The notes beneath the pieces were generated by a model. It made no database searches. It was given only the letters and a program-made list of their open reading frames with translations, and was not told the origin of the DNA. A DNA stretch of 64,000 nucleotides. Source: Pyrocephalus nanus (Eukaryota > Chordata > Aves > Passeriformes > Tyrannidae). Made by a program: the position numbers and the translations under genes. This document shows, piece after piece, positions 49,428 through 60,907 of the stretch. Positions within the stretch are counted from its first letter, which is position 1; each line of letters opens with the position of its first letter. The stretch is taken from the NCBI GenBank assembly GCA_038380795.1, contig CM076259.1, forward strand, positions 70,461,741 to 70,525,740. The letters are read 5' to 3'.

Positions 49428-50090
49428 TTTATACTGAAAGAACTTTGTACATAAACTCAACTTTTTTGAATGCTCAAGGTGTGAGTGACAGGAGGCCTTT
49501 TCTCTGACACCTAATGACACCAAAGTATTTTGAATTTTGAATATACTTTTATTCTTATTACTACAATCTTTTCTGAAGTGGCAAAAATATTAAAAAAATG
49601 AGAGAAAGGAATTAGAACAAATCCTAAGCTCTGTAATATTAATTGGAACTTTAGTTATCTTTTAGTCTCTTAGCCAAAAAAACCCTTTACATTCCTAAGG
49701 GCTATAAGAGGTAGAATAAAGTCTATAATTTCTATGATACTTTTGTACAATGTCTTTCCTCTCTTTTTCAGTTTTTCCAGTTAACTTTTATTCAGAGCTT
49801 CTGTATTTCTCCTACCGAAGACAATACTCCTTCCAGTTCTTTCCCATACATTTTGAAATGCTGACCACTTCACATCCAAACATTTTTGACACAAACATTT
49901 CTTAACACAAATCTTCCTCTGCACAACTACTTCTTTACCTTCCCCTTGTATTTATATTGTTGTTGTTGGAGTTACAATTTTTACTAAAATTTATTCCCTG
50001 GAGTGACCATTCCTGGCACAGTTCTCTTTAAAACTTCAGTGGGCAGAAAAGAAGAATCTTGAGAAGAGGAGGAGAGAAGAAAGGGAAAAG
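49428..50090. other. Unique non-coding sequence
   Basis: Nothing is recognised between the CR1 tail and the hexanucleotide microsatellite. A short (TTG)4 lies near 49959. Confidence 0.5.
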
Positions 50091-50091
50091 G

Positions 50092-50193
50092 AAAGGGAAA
50101 GGGAAAGGGAAAGGGAAAGGGAAAGGGAAAGGGAAAGGGAAAGGGAAAGGGAAAGGGAAAGGGAAAGGGAAAGGGAAAGGGAAAGGGAAAGGG
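50092..50193. repeat. Microsatellite (AAAGGG)17
   Basis: Seventeen uninterrupted AAAGGG hexamers, preceded by imperfect purine-rich units (about 50055-50091). The plus strand is pure purine, with G3 runs separated by three A, so it can form G-quadruplex or triplex structures. It produces spurious GK-repeat (plus) and FP-repeat (minus) open frames of 60-70 codons that are not genes. Confidence 0.97.
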
Positions 50194-51338
50194 AGGGATA
50201 TTATGCCCATCTCTTCTTTTTCAGATTATTTATCACTTGAAAATACTCTTTTCACATATTCTATATGGTGAATTCATTTCATAGAAGACAAAAAATGGAG
50301 AGCACAAAAAAAAATTTCCACTTTCTGATTTTTCCCTTTAAAAAATAGGCCAGTTTTCTCATGTACACAGAAAGAGGCACCTTCTTACTAAATGGAAGAT
50401 GACTTGCTATTTAATATATCTCTATTGTTCTTAGTAAAATGTTTTTATAAAGCATGAAATTATTGTCTTTATCTTCTTGGTAAATTGAGTAATTTATTCT
50501 GGCTTTACAGTCCAAAAATCTTCAAGTGCCCAGCTTAGCAAGTTTCACTTCTGATAAGAACACTATCTTTAATATGGCATTTTCCAGCTCTGATAAAGAA
50601 TGTTATTACAATATTTTACAGTATTTTGTGAGATATGATCCTTAATTCTAACACATTTCTATTCTCAGCCTTATCAGACAGTGGAAACTAGTAATTAGAA
50701 AGGCAAAGGTCAGAGATAAGCATGCTCAGTCTTAATTTGGAAGTTTCTTTCTAGTCTTTCAGAAAGTATCAGTGAAACAACAACAACAACAGTTTTCAAC
50801 CTTATAAAGGTGACCAGAGAAGTAGTCAGAAAAAAATTAGTGAAATTCTATCTGGTTTATACTACCAAAAAATAGGTGAATTTATAGCAGGTATATGCTA
50901 CAAAAACATGTGCACTTCAGCTCCAGATTGCAGACACATATGAGATTGTCTTCTAACAACTCAATGGCTACTGGAGCATATATTCAGTTGCCTACACAGA
51001 GATGTAAAATGCTATTTGAGATTCTATAAGGTATCTGGTACATGTACGTGGGACAAGAGATGTGACAAAGGACCTATAGAAAATTTTGAGTTTCTATAAG
51101 AGCTGCTGCAGGCTGTGAGACTTTCTCTATAACATTCTGATTCCCCTTGGATACAATGCTGAGTCAATGAAATTGAACTCCATGTGACTATTTCAGGTGA
51201 CACAGATTTCTATACTGACTACATGTCGACTGACTACAGTGACATCTTGGATTCTTACTCTTCATATAGATGTTTGCATGATGCATGTGTTAAAAATCTG
51301 AAACTCAATTGTAGCAGTTATATTAATATAATAAGTAA
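50194..51338. other. Unique non-coding sequence
   Basis: No element is recognised. (CAA)5 lies at about 50779-50792. A frame at 51184-51378 opens with a non-ATG codon and runs into the LTR remnant; see the rejected items. Confidence 0.5.
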
Positions 51339-51560
51339 TGGGTCCCAAGGACCATGCGGACACCAATATGGTGTGTAACAAAAGCATCGTTTATTGAAAG
51401 AGGCACAACTTATATAGTAGTTTCAAATGCTGACACGTCACAACACCTGACCTTATCAGCCAATCCTATACAAGCATTTAACTGTGCATGTGTGACAGAG
51501 TACTTAGAAACTACAACTCCCAGGATGCTTTGCAGCATCTGTAACCAAACCCCACACTCA
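51339..51560 (-). mobile_element. LTR-like remnant, minus orientation
   Basis: The plus strand shows, in order, cgtttattgaaag (complement of AATAAA, about 51389-51394), cacaacttatatag (complement of a TATATAA box, about 51410-51417), ccaatcctata, and a ZNF143-type motif (51510-51534). It ends near caaaccccacactca. The order signal-TATA-upstream elements read on the minus strand is R then U3 of a retroviral LTR. Termini with matching inverted repeats and a target duplication were not found, so the limits are estimates. It may be an LTR fragment of a family different from the other three. Confidence 0.5.
51510..51534 (+). promoter_or_regulatory. ZNF143/THAP11 (SBS2)-like motif
   Basis: The sequence from 51510 reads actacaactcccaggatgc, followed by tttgca. 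The established long ZNF143/Staf SBS2 consensus is ACTACAATTCCCAGCATGC. The match has two differences over 19 positions, one of them at a position that varies among known sites. It sits in the putative U3 of the LTR remnant. Occupancy is not shown. Confidence 0.6.
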
Positions 51561-52935
51561 ATAATGAACATAAAGTCAATTAATTTCACCTAATGTTAAC
51601 TAACTTATAGCTAGGCATCCAACCTACAGTAGTTATTTAGGGTTTCATTTACATACCTAGACATATGCATCTAATATCATTTGACTGGTTGCAGTGTAGC
51701 TTAGATACCCAAAGGGCACCAGCAGAACAAAAATTTAAAAAAAAAAACATTCTTCTGCAGTAGAAGTTGGATCTCATTCAGAACACCCTAGCAAATCTCA
51801 GGTGACTAACTGCCAAATTTAGGCAACAGATCAAGCTGCTAGATCTCCTTCATGATGAATCTGCTGTGATAGTCAACTCTATATGGTGATGTTTCCTTGC
51901 CTAAAATAATTAGTAATGAAAAAAAAAGTATAATTAAGTCCATCTTAGATAATGCCTTGAAAATAAAGAAAACAAATGGTGCTTCAGAAGTTCTCTGACT
52001 AAAGAGAGAGAACCTAGAACAATGATGATTGCTATTTACTGACTACAGTTTGGTAGGTAGGTCCTACTTTTAAATTTTGAAAAATGAATGCACCAGCTTT
52101 ACTCACTGGCATATGCAAGGTATAGAAAAAGCCAGGTGGAATGTTATAGGGTGGAAAGTCACTCATTCTGTCCATCTGTCCATGAAAAGAGTGAGGACCA
52201 TCCATGAATGGAAGAGCAGTCAACTTCTATCATGTCTTTCAGTTAGGTATATGCACATAAAAGCTTAAAAAAAAAATAGATAAAAAAGAAAATTAGAACA
52301 AAATAAATGATACAATAAATTCAAAACTTTTAGTGATGCTACCTAAGCAGTTAGTTGCAGATGAAAGCATTTTTGAGTCCATGCAGACACTCTTGGAGGT
52401 TTTGCTTATTTGTGATGTTAGAAAATCTGGAATATTAAAAACCAGATTAAATTATCCTTTATGAATGCATTTCTACAAAATGCCAAGAAGTTAACATCTC
52501 ACTTATTATACTTGCTGTAAACATTATATGGATGACTGATAGCACTGATCCAAAAATGAAATTTAAATGATGTTGCTTCAGGGTGAATCCACTTAACTGA
52601 TAAATTTGATTGCTACCAGTGCTATATTTACTACTGTATTGAATAACCCTAACCACGAAATAGGCTAGAGCAAGAAATAAATTCCCAAAGGACATATGAT
52701 ATTACTTTCTGAGCTGTGGTTTTCAGAGAAGTTTTCATTTTCTTGTAAATTAGGTTTTAAGAAGTTTGAGCATTTCAAATACCATGTTTCTTAGTGAATC
52801 ATAGTCTAGAGGAGATTCATTTTGCTTCATGACTGCCATCTAAAATGTGGCTGTCTAATGTGAGCTATTTATTAAGGGATCTCCTTTATGGTTTTCAGTG
52901 TAGTTAACATGTTCTCAGTTAGCTGCGAATTATAC
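51561..52935. other. Unique AT-rich non-coding sequence
   Basis: No repeat or gene is recognised. Overlapping 63-78 codon frames on both strands carry no recognisable domain. Confidence 0.5.
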
Positions 52936-53058
52936 CTTGAGCATGTGACATGCCTTGTCACATCAATCATAAAGCTTTCAGCCCCAGCTTCCACCACCAA
53001 AGAAAGGATCCTTTGAGGAATTGTGAGACTAGTGTTGGTCATAATGGTGAGAGAAAGA
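52936..53058 (-). other. Candidate 123-nt exon on the minus strand
   Basis: Reading the minus strand: a strong pyrimidine tract ending ttctgtttcgtgtttccag precedes the start at 53058. A branch-like CTCAT lies about 26 nt upstream. The downstream donor is AAG|GTATAA (exon end 52936). The 123-nt interval, a multiple of 3, is open in only one frame (one base, 40 codons, two bases). It encodes IPQRILSLVVEAGAESFMID among other residues. I do not recognise the family. It lies on the opposite strand to the other candidate exons, so it would belong to a different transcript. It could equally be a cryptic exon or chance. Confidence 0.3.
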
Positions 53059-54895
53059 CTGGAAACACGAAACAGAAACAAATATGAGAAGAGAGATGGC
53101 AGGATAGACTACATTGTTGTATTTTTAACCTTTCAAAAAAATCTATTCATATCTGTTGAGAGAAAATATTTCTTTAAATATCCAATCCTTAGGATAGCCA
53201 CAATCGTATTAAAGTCAGAGCAAGAAATTTAATTCTATTATTAACCTATATTTTCCTCCTTAGCTATTCCTATATGCCATGCTTTAGTCTAGTATTTATG
53301 AATTCAACCCACATAGATATTAATCTGCTTGACAGTGCTAATAACCTGCTTTGTAAAATCTTGTTTGTGTACCCTAGCACCTGTTATCGAACAAATCCCT
53401 CTTGCCAGAAGGAAAAATAGTGATACAGATTCAAATACTGTAATAATAGAAGACTTTGTGGTCATCATTTACTCTTGTACCCTGTAGAACACAAATGATA
53501 AGATAAAGTTAATTAATTTCCTCTTAAGGTCCCATGCTCAGTGTATTTATTTTAAACAAACAAACATTTGTTCTCAATGTACAGAGTGTAGTAGGGGAGA
53601 AACTAATCATTACCCCTGATAATTTGGTACAATGGCAATATGCTCTTACTCTCCTTTAGGATCTATTAATGTTTCCTAGTTCTAGCTAGCTATTCAACAG
53701 AATTTTGCTTTGCTTTTTTTAATTGCAATTTGAATTTTTTTCTCCTTAAATTCTGTCCATAAGCTTTGTGCCATATTCATGTTTTATCCACTTGGCTTTG
53801 CAAACAGCCTGTTACACAATACTAAGTCCAGGGAATTACAGTATTTTAAGTACAGATCAGTAGAATTTCCTTCATCAGCCTCCAGTTTAATCTCATAAGG
53901 AAAAAAAAAATGTGTGGACAGGTTTTGATAGCACATAGCATTAAACATAGTTAAGGAATCATGCTTTCCATAACTAACAGTAACAAAAGGCAAAAATATG
54001 ACTAATGATATAACCAGCTGTGCTTGACACTCTCACCTGCCTGAGCAAATATCTATTTGATAAAAAGATCAGTGCTAAAAGTCATACTTCTAAAACTGAG
54101 TTGACACTTCACTTATTTACTGAAAAATGAAACTCATGTAATTGCCAGTCTTTAGTGATATTTTTAAGTGTTTCCATTGTTTCATATACTGCATTGCCTC
54201 CACTTATGTTATTATATTTGTCTGGGTTGGGTGGTACTTAACGTTTGCATATCACATCTAAAATGTTGATAAGTGGTGCTCAGGTGAGGATTTGACTAAA
54301 CCAGGTTAAAAGTTACAAAAGGCAAAGCTGACAAAGGTTGTTAGTCCTTTTTAGGTGTTTATAAAAAGGTGACTGGTGAATACAAAAGGAAACAGGGTTT
54401 AAAGAAGTGAAAAAAGGTTTTGAACCTAAACAAAAAAAAAAAGTCATTCAGTCATGCACTGATGTCTAACAATAGGGAGGCAAAACTAATCTAGAGATAA
54501 CTAGGCACTTACAGTTGGAAAAAAAAATTCTTAAAGACTTAGGTTGGCTAATACTTTCTTAAAGTGGGGACGGATGCGGGGAGCTGAGGGAGCGAAGTAG
54601 CCTTTTGGATGGATACAGAGTATCCATGGACAAATTCAGAGTGATGAGGAGAAACACCAACCGGTAGGTTAGGTCAGACAGATCAAAAAATACAGGGGTA
54701 CGTGATATCCTGATGAGCCCTGTACACACCGATAAAGGCAACATAATAATTGTGTTAGAGCATTAGTTCATAAGAATTCTAGACATTTGTTTCAGAACTG
54801 TTGTAACTTGGAAATACCTAATGCTATTTTTATACCTAATTCCACAGACAATTCATGATTGCTTTCTTAAATCTTTGGAAATAGGTTTTAGCATG

Positions 54896-54928
<33 letters not shown>

Positions 54929-55379
54929 CTTTTTTTCTAATGTTATAGCAGAAATTAAACAGCTTTGAAAAATTAGGACAATCTTGTAGAACACCATTAG
55001 CCAATGTGAGAGACAGTTATAATTTGTTACATCCAACCTAGAACATAATAGAACACGAAATATTATATGACTATATATGAACATTATAATGGAAACACTA
55101 ATTTCTTTCTCTCTAATCCCTTAAAAAGCACTTGAAGAGGAAGCAAAATAATTGTATTTCAGATAGACTTAGCAAAATAGTTTTTTCCAAATTAAATAAA
55201 TTAACACAAAAAGTAATTTTTCTCACTCGTTGAAAATAATACACTTTGCATCCAGTGACATTTTGTTTGGAATCTAGGTTATTGCAAATAACAGTGATAA
55301 CCACACTAAAAAAAATAGTTTATTTCTGGAAGGGTAATATGTGAATTGGTTAATTATTTATTATCATGCAACCTGGACT
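53059..55379. other. Unique AT-rich sequence with a T30 run
   Basis: No element is recognised. An uninterrupted T30 occupies 54899-54928, followed by another T-rich string. It generates a lysine-run frame on the minus strand that is an artefact. Confidence 0.55.
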
Positions 55380-55842
55380 AATGTATTTCTTTACCTATTG
55401 GCAAGTAGACATGTATAAAATCTGTTATTTAAACATATATTATTTATATATACTTTGGGAGAAATAAGCTACTTCCATGAATAACTAATATTAAATAAAA
55501 TATTATAAACCAACATTTAAAAACAAGTAAAATATTAATAAGACAAATTAAATATTAAGAAAAAAATTACACAACAAAATTAATCTCCTACACCTTAGCA
55601 TCCTGAAATAATGTATTTTTTTTACATACTGGCAAGAAAACTTGTATAAAATCTGTTATTTGAGTATTTATAATTAATTTAATATTTGGGAAAAATAGGC
55701 GACTTTCATGAATAATAATAATAAATAAAATATTTTAACCTAACATTTTATAAGAAATTAAATAAAGCAAACAAAAACAAAATATTAAGAAAGCAATTAC
55801 AAAAGAAAGTTAATCTCTATCACCTAAACATCCAGAAAATTA
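55380..55842. repeat. Old tandem duplication, ~230-bp unit, two copies
   Basis: Copy 1 starts atgtatttctttacctattg (55381) and copy 2 starts at 55611 with atgtatttttt, then acatactggcaag. Landmarks recur in the same order at the same spacing: ggcaag, tgtataaaatctgttattt, the grey-zone tttggga(g/a)aaata, catgaataa, aataaaatatt, aaatattaagaaa and a ccta-rich end. A third start (aattatgcaat, 55841) closes the second unit. The period is about 230 bp. The copies differ by many substitutions and small indels, so the event is old. No transposon family is recognised. Confidence 0.85.
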
Positions 55843-58821
55843 TGCAATTATAACATTGGCCACGGAAAAGTATCCATTTGTCTTTGAGAGGTCAGTGCCT
55901 GATTCAATTCAGTGTATCTGCACTACGATCTACTGGATACTGAGTTGTCCTTTGAATATCCATTTTCTCACAGAGATGTGCTATCAGAATTGAAATAGAT
56001 AGGAAACTCATTGGTTAACTATTGTTTAAAGAAATCTCTTGAGAACCATAAATTCTGTATTTGGCTTTCAGTTTCTCCATGACAAAAAATTATGGAATGA
56101 AATTAATATACATTACTAGACCGTACTAATTGAACAGCATCAGTGCAAATTATAAAAACAACAAATGAACTAACAAATTTTGCAGTTCTGAATGATTTGT
56201 TGTGCAGAAAAATGTGGTGCTAAAAAACAATGATAAAGACCAAAATTAAATTGTTACATCCAATATCTTTTAAGTAATCATGACCTTAAAATAATGATGT
56301 CATTACTAGATCTGGCTCAAATATGGAATATTTTTAAATATTTAGTCTGATTTTTTTGCAAAGTTATTTGTATTATCTGTGAAGAACTAGTACCATTTTC
56401 TTTTTTAATGTACATTCCCTGGAAATAATTTTCCTTCTGTTTAATTAAATAAATATTTGACTTGAAGTCAAATTTCTGGTGTAGTTGCACCACAAGAGAT
56501 TATGTATGACGTGGGGTTATCTGCCATCTTTTGCTGCATTCAGTCAAGTAAAAATGAAAGATGGCTAAACTCATTTATTCACTAGGGAGAAACACGCACT
56601 ATCATGGTGTTTTGCCTTCTCAGGAACAAACAAAATTAAGGAGTATTAAAAATGATAGTAAGATAGAAAAAAATCCAGGAATTTATGACACACATCTTTG
56701 TAAACAGAAAATTTTGGTGTTTGCTTTGGTCCAAGTAAACATTATTTCTCCCCAAGTATTTTTGGGTATTCCTTGCTATGCTGACATTATACTGTAATTT
56801 GCAGTGACATCAGTGTCCAATATTTATTTTTGCTTTTGCATTCACTCTGTGATGATCGTGGAAGACATCCTATCTCTATAATTTCAGAATTCAACATGCT
56901 AAATAATAATTTTTGAAGCTTTTTTTTTTTTTTTTTAATGAGGTGATCCCAAAACAGCCAAATGGCTTTGTAATTTTTAGATGCTAAGTTGGTGAAACTG
57001 ATGAAAATGAGGAGTAATAAAAAAACTGTGCTCATAGTATTACATATTGCATTTAAATCACCCACTTTTGAAAGGATATAATACATATGGATAAACATCA
57101 ATAGTGAAATCTATATATCCAAATATAGTAATGTAAAACATTTAAACCCTTTTTCTAAAACCTAGCTGGGTTCTCTACTTATTCAATGAAGGTTAAGTTA
57201 TCATAACAATAAGGCATATAAGCTGACTTGTGCTTAGCTAACCATCTGCAGATATCTACATTTTTCTTATATGTCAGGGGGATTCTTGCTGCTCAGATTT
57301 TTAATTTTTTTGAGATTACAAAATTTATCAATGTTTACCAAATTTACCAAAACAGAGAAAAACAAGCAAAAAAAAGAAAATGAAAAAAATCAAAAACAAC
57401 AAAGAAAGTTTATGTTTCAAATCAGTGTTATTTCAGTGCAAACAATTTGACCTGTTAACGTGAAATATTTTCTATCAGGACTAATATATGGAACAAAATG
57501 TTCAATGTCTTGACAGCTGAATGTACACTGTGCTTCAATTTTCTTTTCTCTTCATTGTGGGCTCTTTCAATAAATTCTTAATTTAATTATTCAAAGCACT
57601 GGGCTTAGACTTTGATAGGAAGCCTTTCAAGATGATTTTCAGGTTCAAAAGAAAAACAGCATTTCAGTGGGCTCCTCTTAGCAATGATCCTGATTATATT
57701 TTGCTTAAATCTCCACTCAGCATTCACCACCATTCCTGTATCTGGGTATTTTCTACACACATATTCTCCATATCTGTGTTTTCTCTTATTACATCTCCTC
57801 AGTGTCTTACTTTCTCTACAAAACTGATTTGCTTTCCAATTCACATTCTATTTCACCTTTGACACCTTGTTCTCACCTTCTCACCAGAAGATTCTTCTAC
57901 TATTAATCAACCCCTACATTATTATTATTCTGGGAGAAGGTCTTGAACTTATGGTTGATGGTACATTGTAAATTACTGAAATTATCAAGAAGTATTTAAA
58001 AGTGCTGAAGATATGCCTGCTAATCACACTCCTCTAATATCCTCCAATTTTTTTTCTTGCCTACTTCTACTTCACTGAATGCCGCTGAAGTGAATTCTTT
58101 TGTTGCTACCATTTTCTTATTGTATAATAAAAGTGTTACAATACTCCCCTAATTCTGTTTTTATGTATGGTCCTCTATCTGTTCACTTTAAATATTAATG
58201 AAACCTTGGAGAAAAATCTAGACAGAACTGAATGTGAGCTATCAGTAAATAGTCTAAAAACAGTCCTCTATGACAAGTAAGGTAACACAATTATGAGCAA
58301 TACAGAAAGATTAATATCTTCAAGGAGTGTTAATTTCCCTACTGCCATTGCCTGACTTTTCTGGAGTGCCCTAGTCCTCTCATCACCCCAGGTAATTATT
58401 TCCTGTGATTCCTTTTTAAAATCAGCATTACTAATCCTCAGCAATATGTTTAATTATTGGCTTTCATTTTTTTGAGCAGTAAAACATTTCTTTTCTTTGC
58501 TCTCATAAAAATTTATGTGTACTATGTACATATAGTTTACAAAATTCAAACCAAAAAAATCAGTGTTGAAAAAAGATGGGGTTGTTTTAATCTCTCACGT
58601 CTTTGTATTTCAATTGAATTAATTTTCTAAATCTCTAAACCATTTCCTGATGAGATTTAGATCACTTTGCCAACATAAAGAATTTTAATTGCAGGATTAT
58701 TATGGTCCATTAATGAATCAATAAAGCAAAGTAATATCCTTAGAATATTAAAAAAAATTTTTCCTCTCTAACTATCAGAGTGCTATATTACAGTTTAAAA
58801 ATCTAACTGTTGTCTTTGCAG
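55843..58821. other. Unique AT-rich non-coding sequence
   Basis: No element is recognised. T18 lies near 56920-56937, with an adjacent 104-codon minus-strand frame that depends on the homopolymer. Confidence 0.5.
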
Positions 58822-58988
58822 GTGGAGAAAATGACACAGAGAATTTGGAGTCTACCCAGTATGTAGAGGTTCAGAAACACAGTTATTGTAAACAGGGCAG
58901 CAGTTGTGAACATCAATCAATGCCTGGGGAAGGAATGAAGGATGAACTAAGTCCACTTTTACTGTATTATTCTTGTCAGGAAAAATAA
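58822..58988 (+). other. Candidate 3'-terminal coding exon
   Basis: Seen: the acceptor ctaactgttgtctttgcag ends at 58821. From 58822 the frame that would follow a single upstream base runs 55 codons to TAA (58986-58988). Residues include GENDTENLESTQYVEVQK and end in LLLYYSCQEK. AATAAA follows at 59009-59014, with T-rich sequence after it, as in a cleavage/poly(A) site. Phase fits the donor of the 39328 candidate. I do not recognise the peptide. The frame also stays open upstream of the acceptor to 58752, so openness alone is weak evidence. Confidence 0.3.
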
Positions 58989-59008
58989 TGCTTTCTAAAC
59001 CTCTATGC

Positions 59009-59014
59009 AATAAA
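59009..59014 (+). terminator. AATAAA polyadenylation hexamer (candidate)
   Basis: Lies 21 nt after the stop of the 58822 candidate exon, with a T8 run downstream (59020-59027). AATAAA is frequent in AT-rich DNA, so it counts only in combination with the exon candidate. Confidence 0.3.
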
Positions 59015-60852
59015 CTCATTTTTTTTCCCAAGACAGATTTTCTGGAAAACCTTGTCAGTTATCAGATAGTTCCTTTGGCTATTTTCACACATTTGCAGAT
59101 AACCTTACGGTTAGAGTCAAACATAAAACATCTAAAATGTTTTAAGTAAACTAATAAATTAATGTTTGCTTCAACAAGGGTTACACTACCATCTCACAGA
59201 AGACTGTGATTTGACAAGATTTTCTGCCTTCCCAACACTGTCTGAAAACTTACTATTCATCTGTATACTAATTACACAGTTGAAATACCTCAAATTTCTT
59301 GAGTTTTCAAGTTTCCAGTTAGTTCCAACGAGTGGAAAGAAAGGACTGCAAAAAATACAAGGGAGAGCTACAAAGCAAACGGAATAATATTATAATAAAA
59401 TTATAATTATAATTAATTAGGAAGTGTTTAAGAAGTGTTTGACTGGGTAGTTGACTGGTCTCAGCATATGGGCACCAGCTGAAAGGTCAGTTACATCCCG
59501 CAGCAGATCATAGGGAAGAAGCCTTGAGTCACTCAGCACTACAGCTAATGCAGTGTTGTTCTGTTACTCTTGACATCAATCAGCAATTAAAAGAATGAAT
59601 AAAACATGAGGCAAAGTATTATACTACCAGTAGCATATAATGTAAAAAAATTGAAGCCAGCAAGAAGAATCAAAAACTTTTCTAACTGGATATTAAATTT
59701 TAAGATTTGCTAATTTACAGGTTAGACTAGGGTAAAGAAAAAGAAATCCTATCAGCTATGAAAAGTGGCATCTGCTTCCTTCACATCCTTGTTATCATTA
59801 AGCAGTTGTTATATTAACAACATAACAGCATAACTAAAAGGTAGGCACCTGAATTCAAAGGTTTTAACATTTCTACTGATCTACCATCTATGTGTCCATG
59901 TATTTCTCTAAAAATGCAGCAAGTTCTGTGAACTAGCAATGATGAATAGAACTGTTTTCTTCAAAGAAAATCCTAAAAGTGCCCCAAAGACAAAAATGTC
60001 AGATAAGCTTTCCATGGACAGGATATGCAGTGTGATGCACTCTGGCTGAAGGCCCAGTAAATGCTGAGAAGCTCAGATTTCCCAACATTTGAACAGATGT
60101 ACTATTTGCTATATAATCATCCTTTTCCTTGTGGCATTTGTTGTAATAAATTGCATTTATAGTGATGTTTTAGGGAGTTTAAATGTCTTATTTACTGGGA
60201 TGACAACAAATCAGCACCTCCTTGTGCAAATCTGATTTATATATATTTGTATATAGTATACATACTGAATACCAAATAATACAATGACAAATGCCCTATA
60301 CTATACATTTCATGTTTGATATACTATGTACTATATGTTTTCATGTGTTTTCTGAGAAAAGAACCTTTAAAAACATCAGTTGCTTTCCTCTGAACATACA
60401 TTAGGCACATATTAGGAAATACTTATTTGGTTGCACTGACACTTTTGTCCATTAAAACATTTAAATTCTGAATATATAGATCAAAAAGGAAAAAAAAATA
60501 GCATGTCTCTTAAGTGCGGTGTCAGATGAAGTTTGTGATTATTAAGTCAACTACTTTGTTAAACTATATTTTCCAAAATAATACACACCTTATCTTTTGG
60601 AAAAGATATCCATTATGACTCAAAATGTTGGAATGCGTGATGATGGTGAATTGCATTTGGTCTATATATGAAGAGGGAAACATGAGGTAGACATATAATA
60701 TCCCAAATCAGTATAGCTGTGTCATACTAAATTGTTTTTGGTTTTGTTTTTATTTTTCTCTTAATATTTGTATCTACTGTTTTGTTAGAAAATGAATAAA
60801 TGAATACAAACTTACAAGAAATCACATTTTATCTTTCACAGTGTACCTTCAA
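59015..60852. other. Unique AT-rich non-coding sequence
   Basis: Nothing recognised. A patch of TATA/TACTATA-rich low complexity lies at about 60237-60340. Confidence 0.5.
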
Positions 60853-60853
60853 A

Positions 60854-60907
60854 ATTCATCAGGCATCTATGAAAATAGAAATTCATCAGGCATCTATGAA
60901 AATAGAA
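60854..60907. repeat. Exact 27-bp tandem duplication
   Basis: The unit that begins attcatcaggcatctatgaa occupies 60854-60880 and again 60881-60907 with no difference. The perfect identity suggests a recent slippage-type duplication. Confidence 0.95.

Noticed and set aside
50028..50271. Open frames encoding GK repeats (plus) and FP repeats (minus)
   Set aside because: Direct translations of the (AAAGGG)17 microsatellite; no gene evidence.
51184..51378. Frame with a tyrosine/aspartate-rich segment after tgactatttcag, considered as an exon
   Set aside because: The pyrimidine tract is weak, there is no convincing donor, and the frame runs straight into the LTR remnant.
54836..55084. 82-codon minus-strand frame with a lysine run
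   Set aside because: Depends on the T30 homopolymer.
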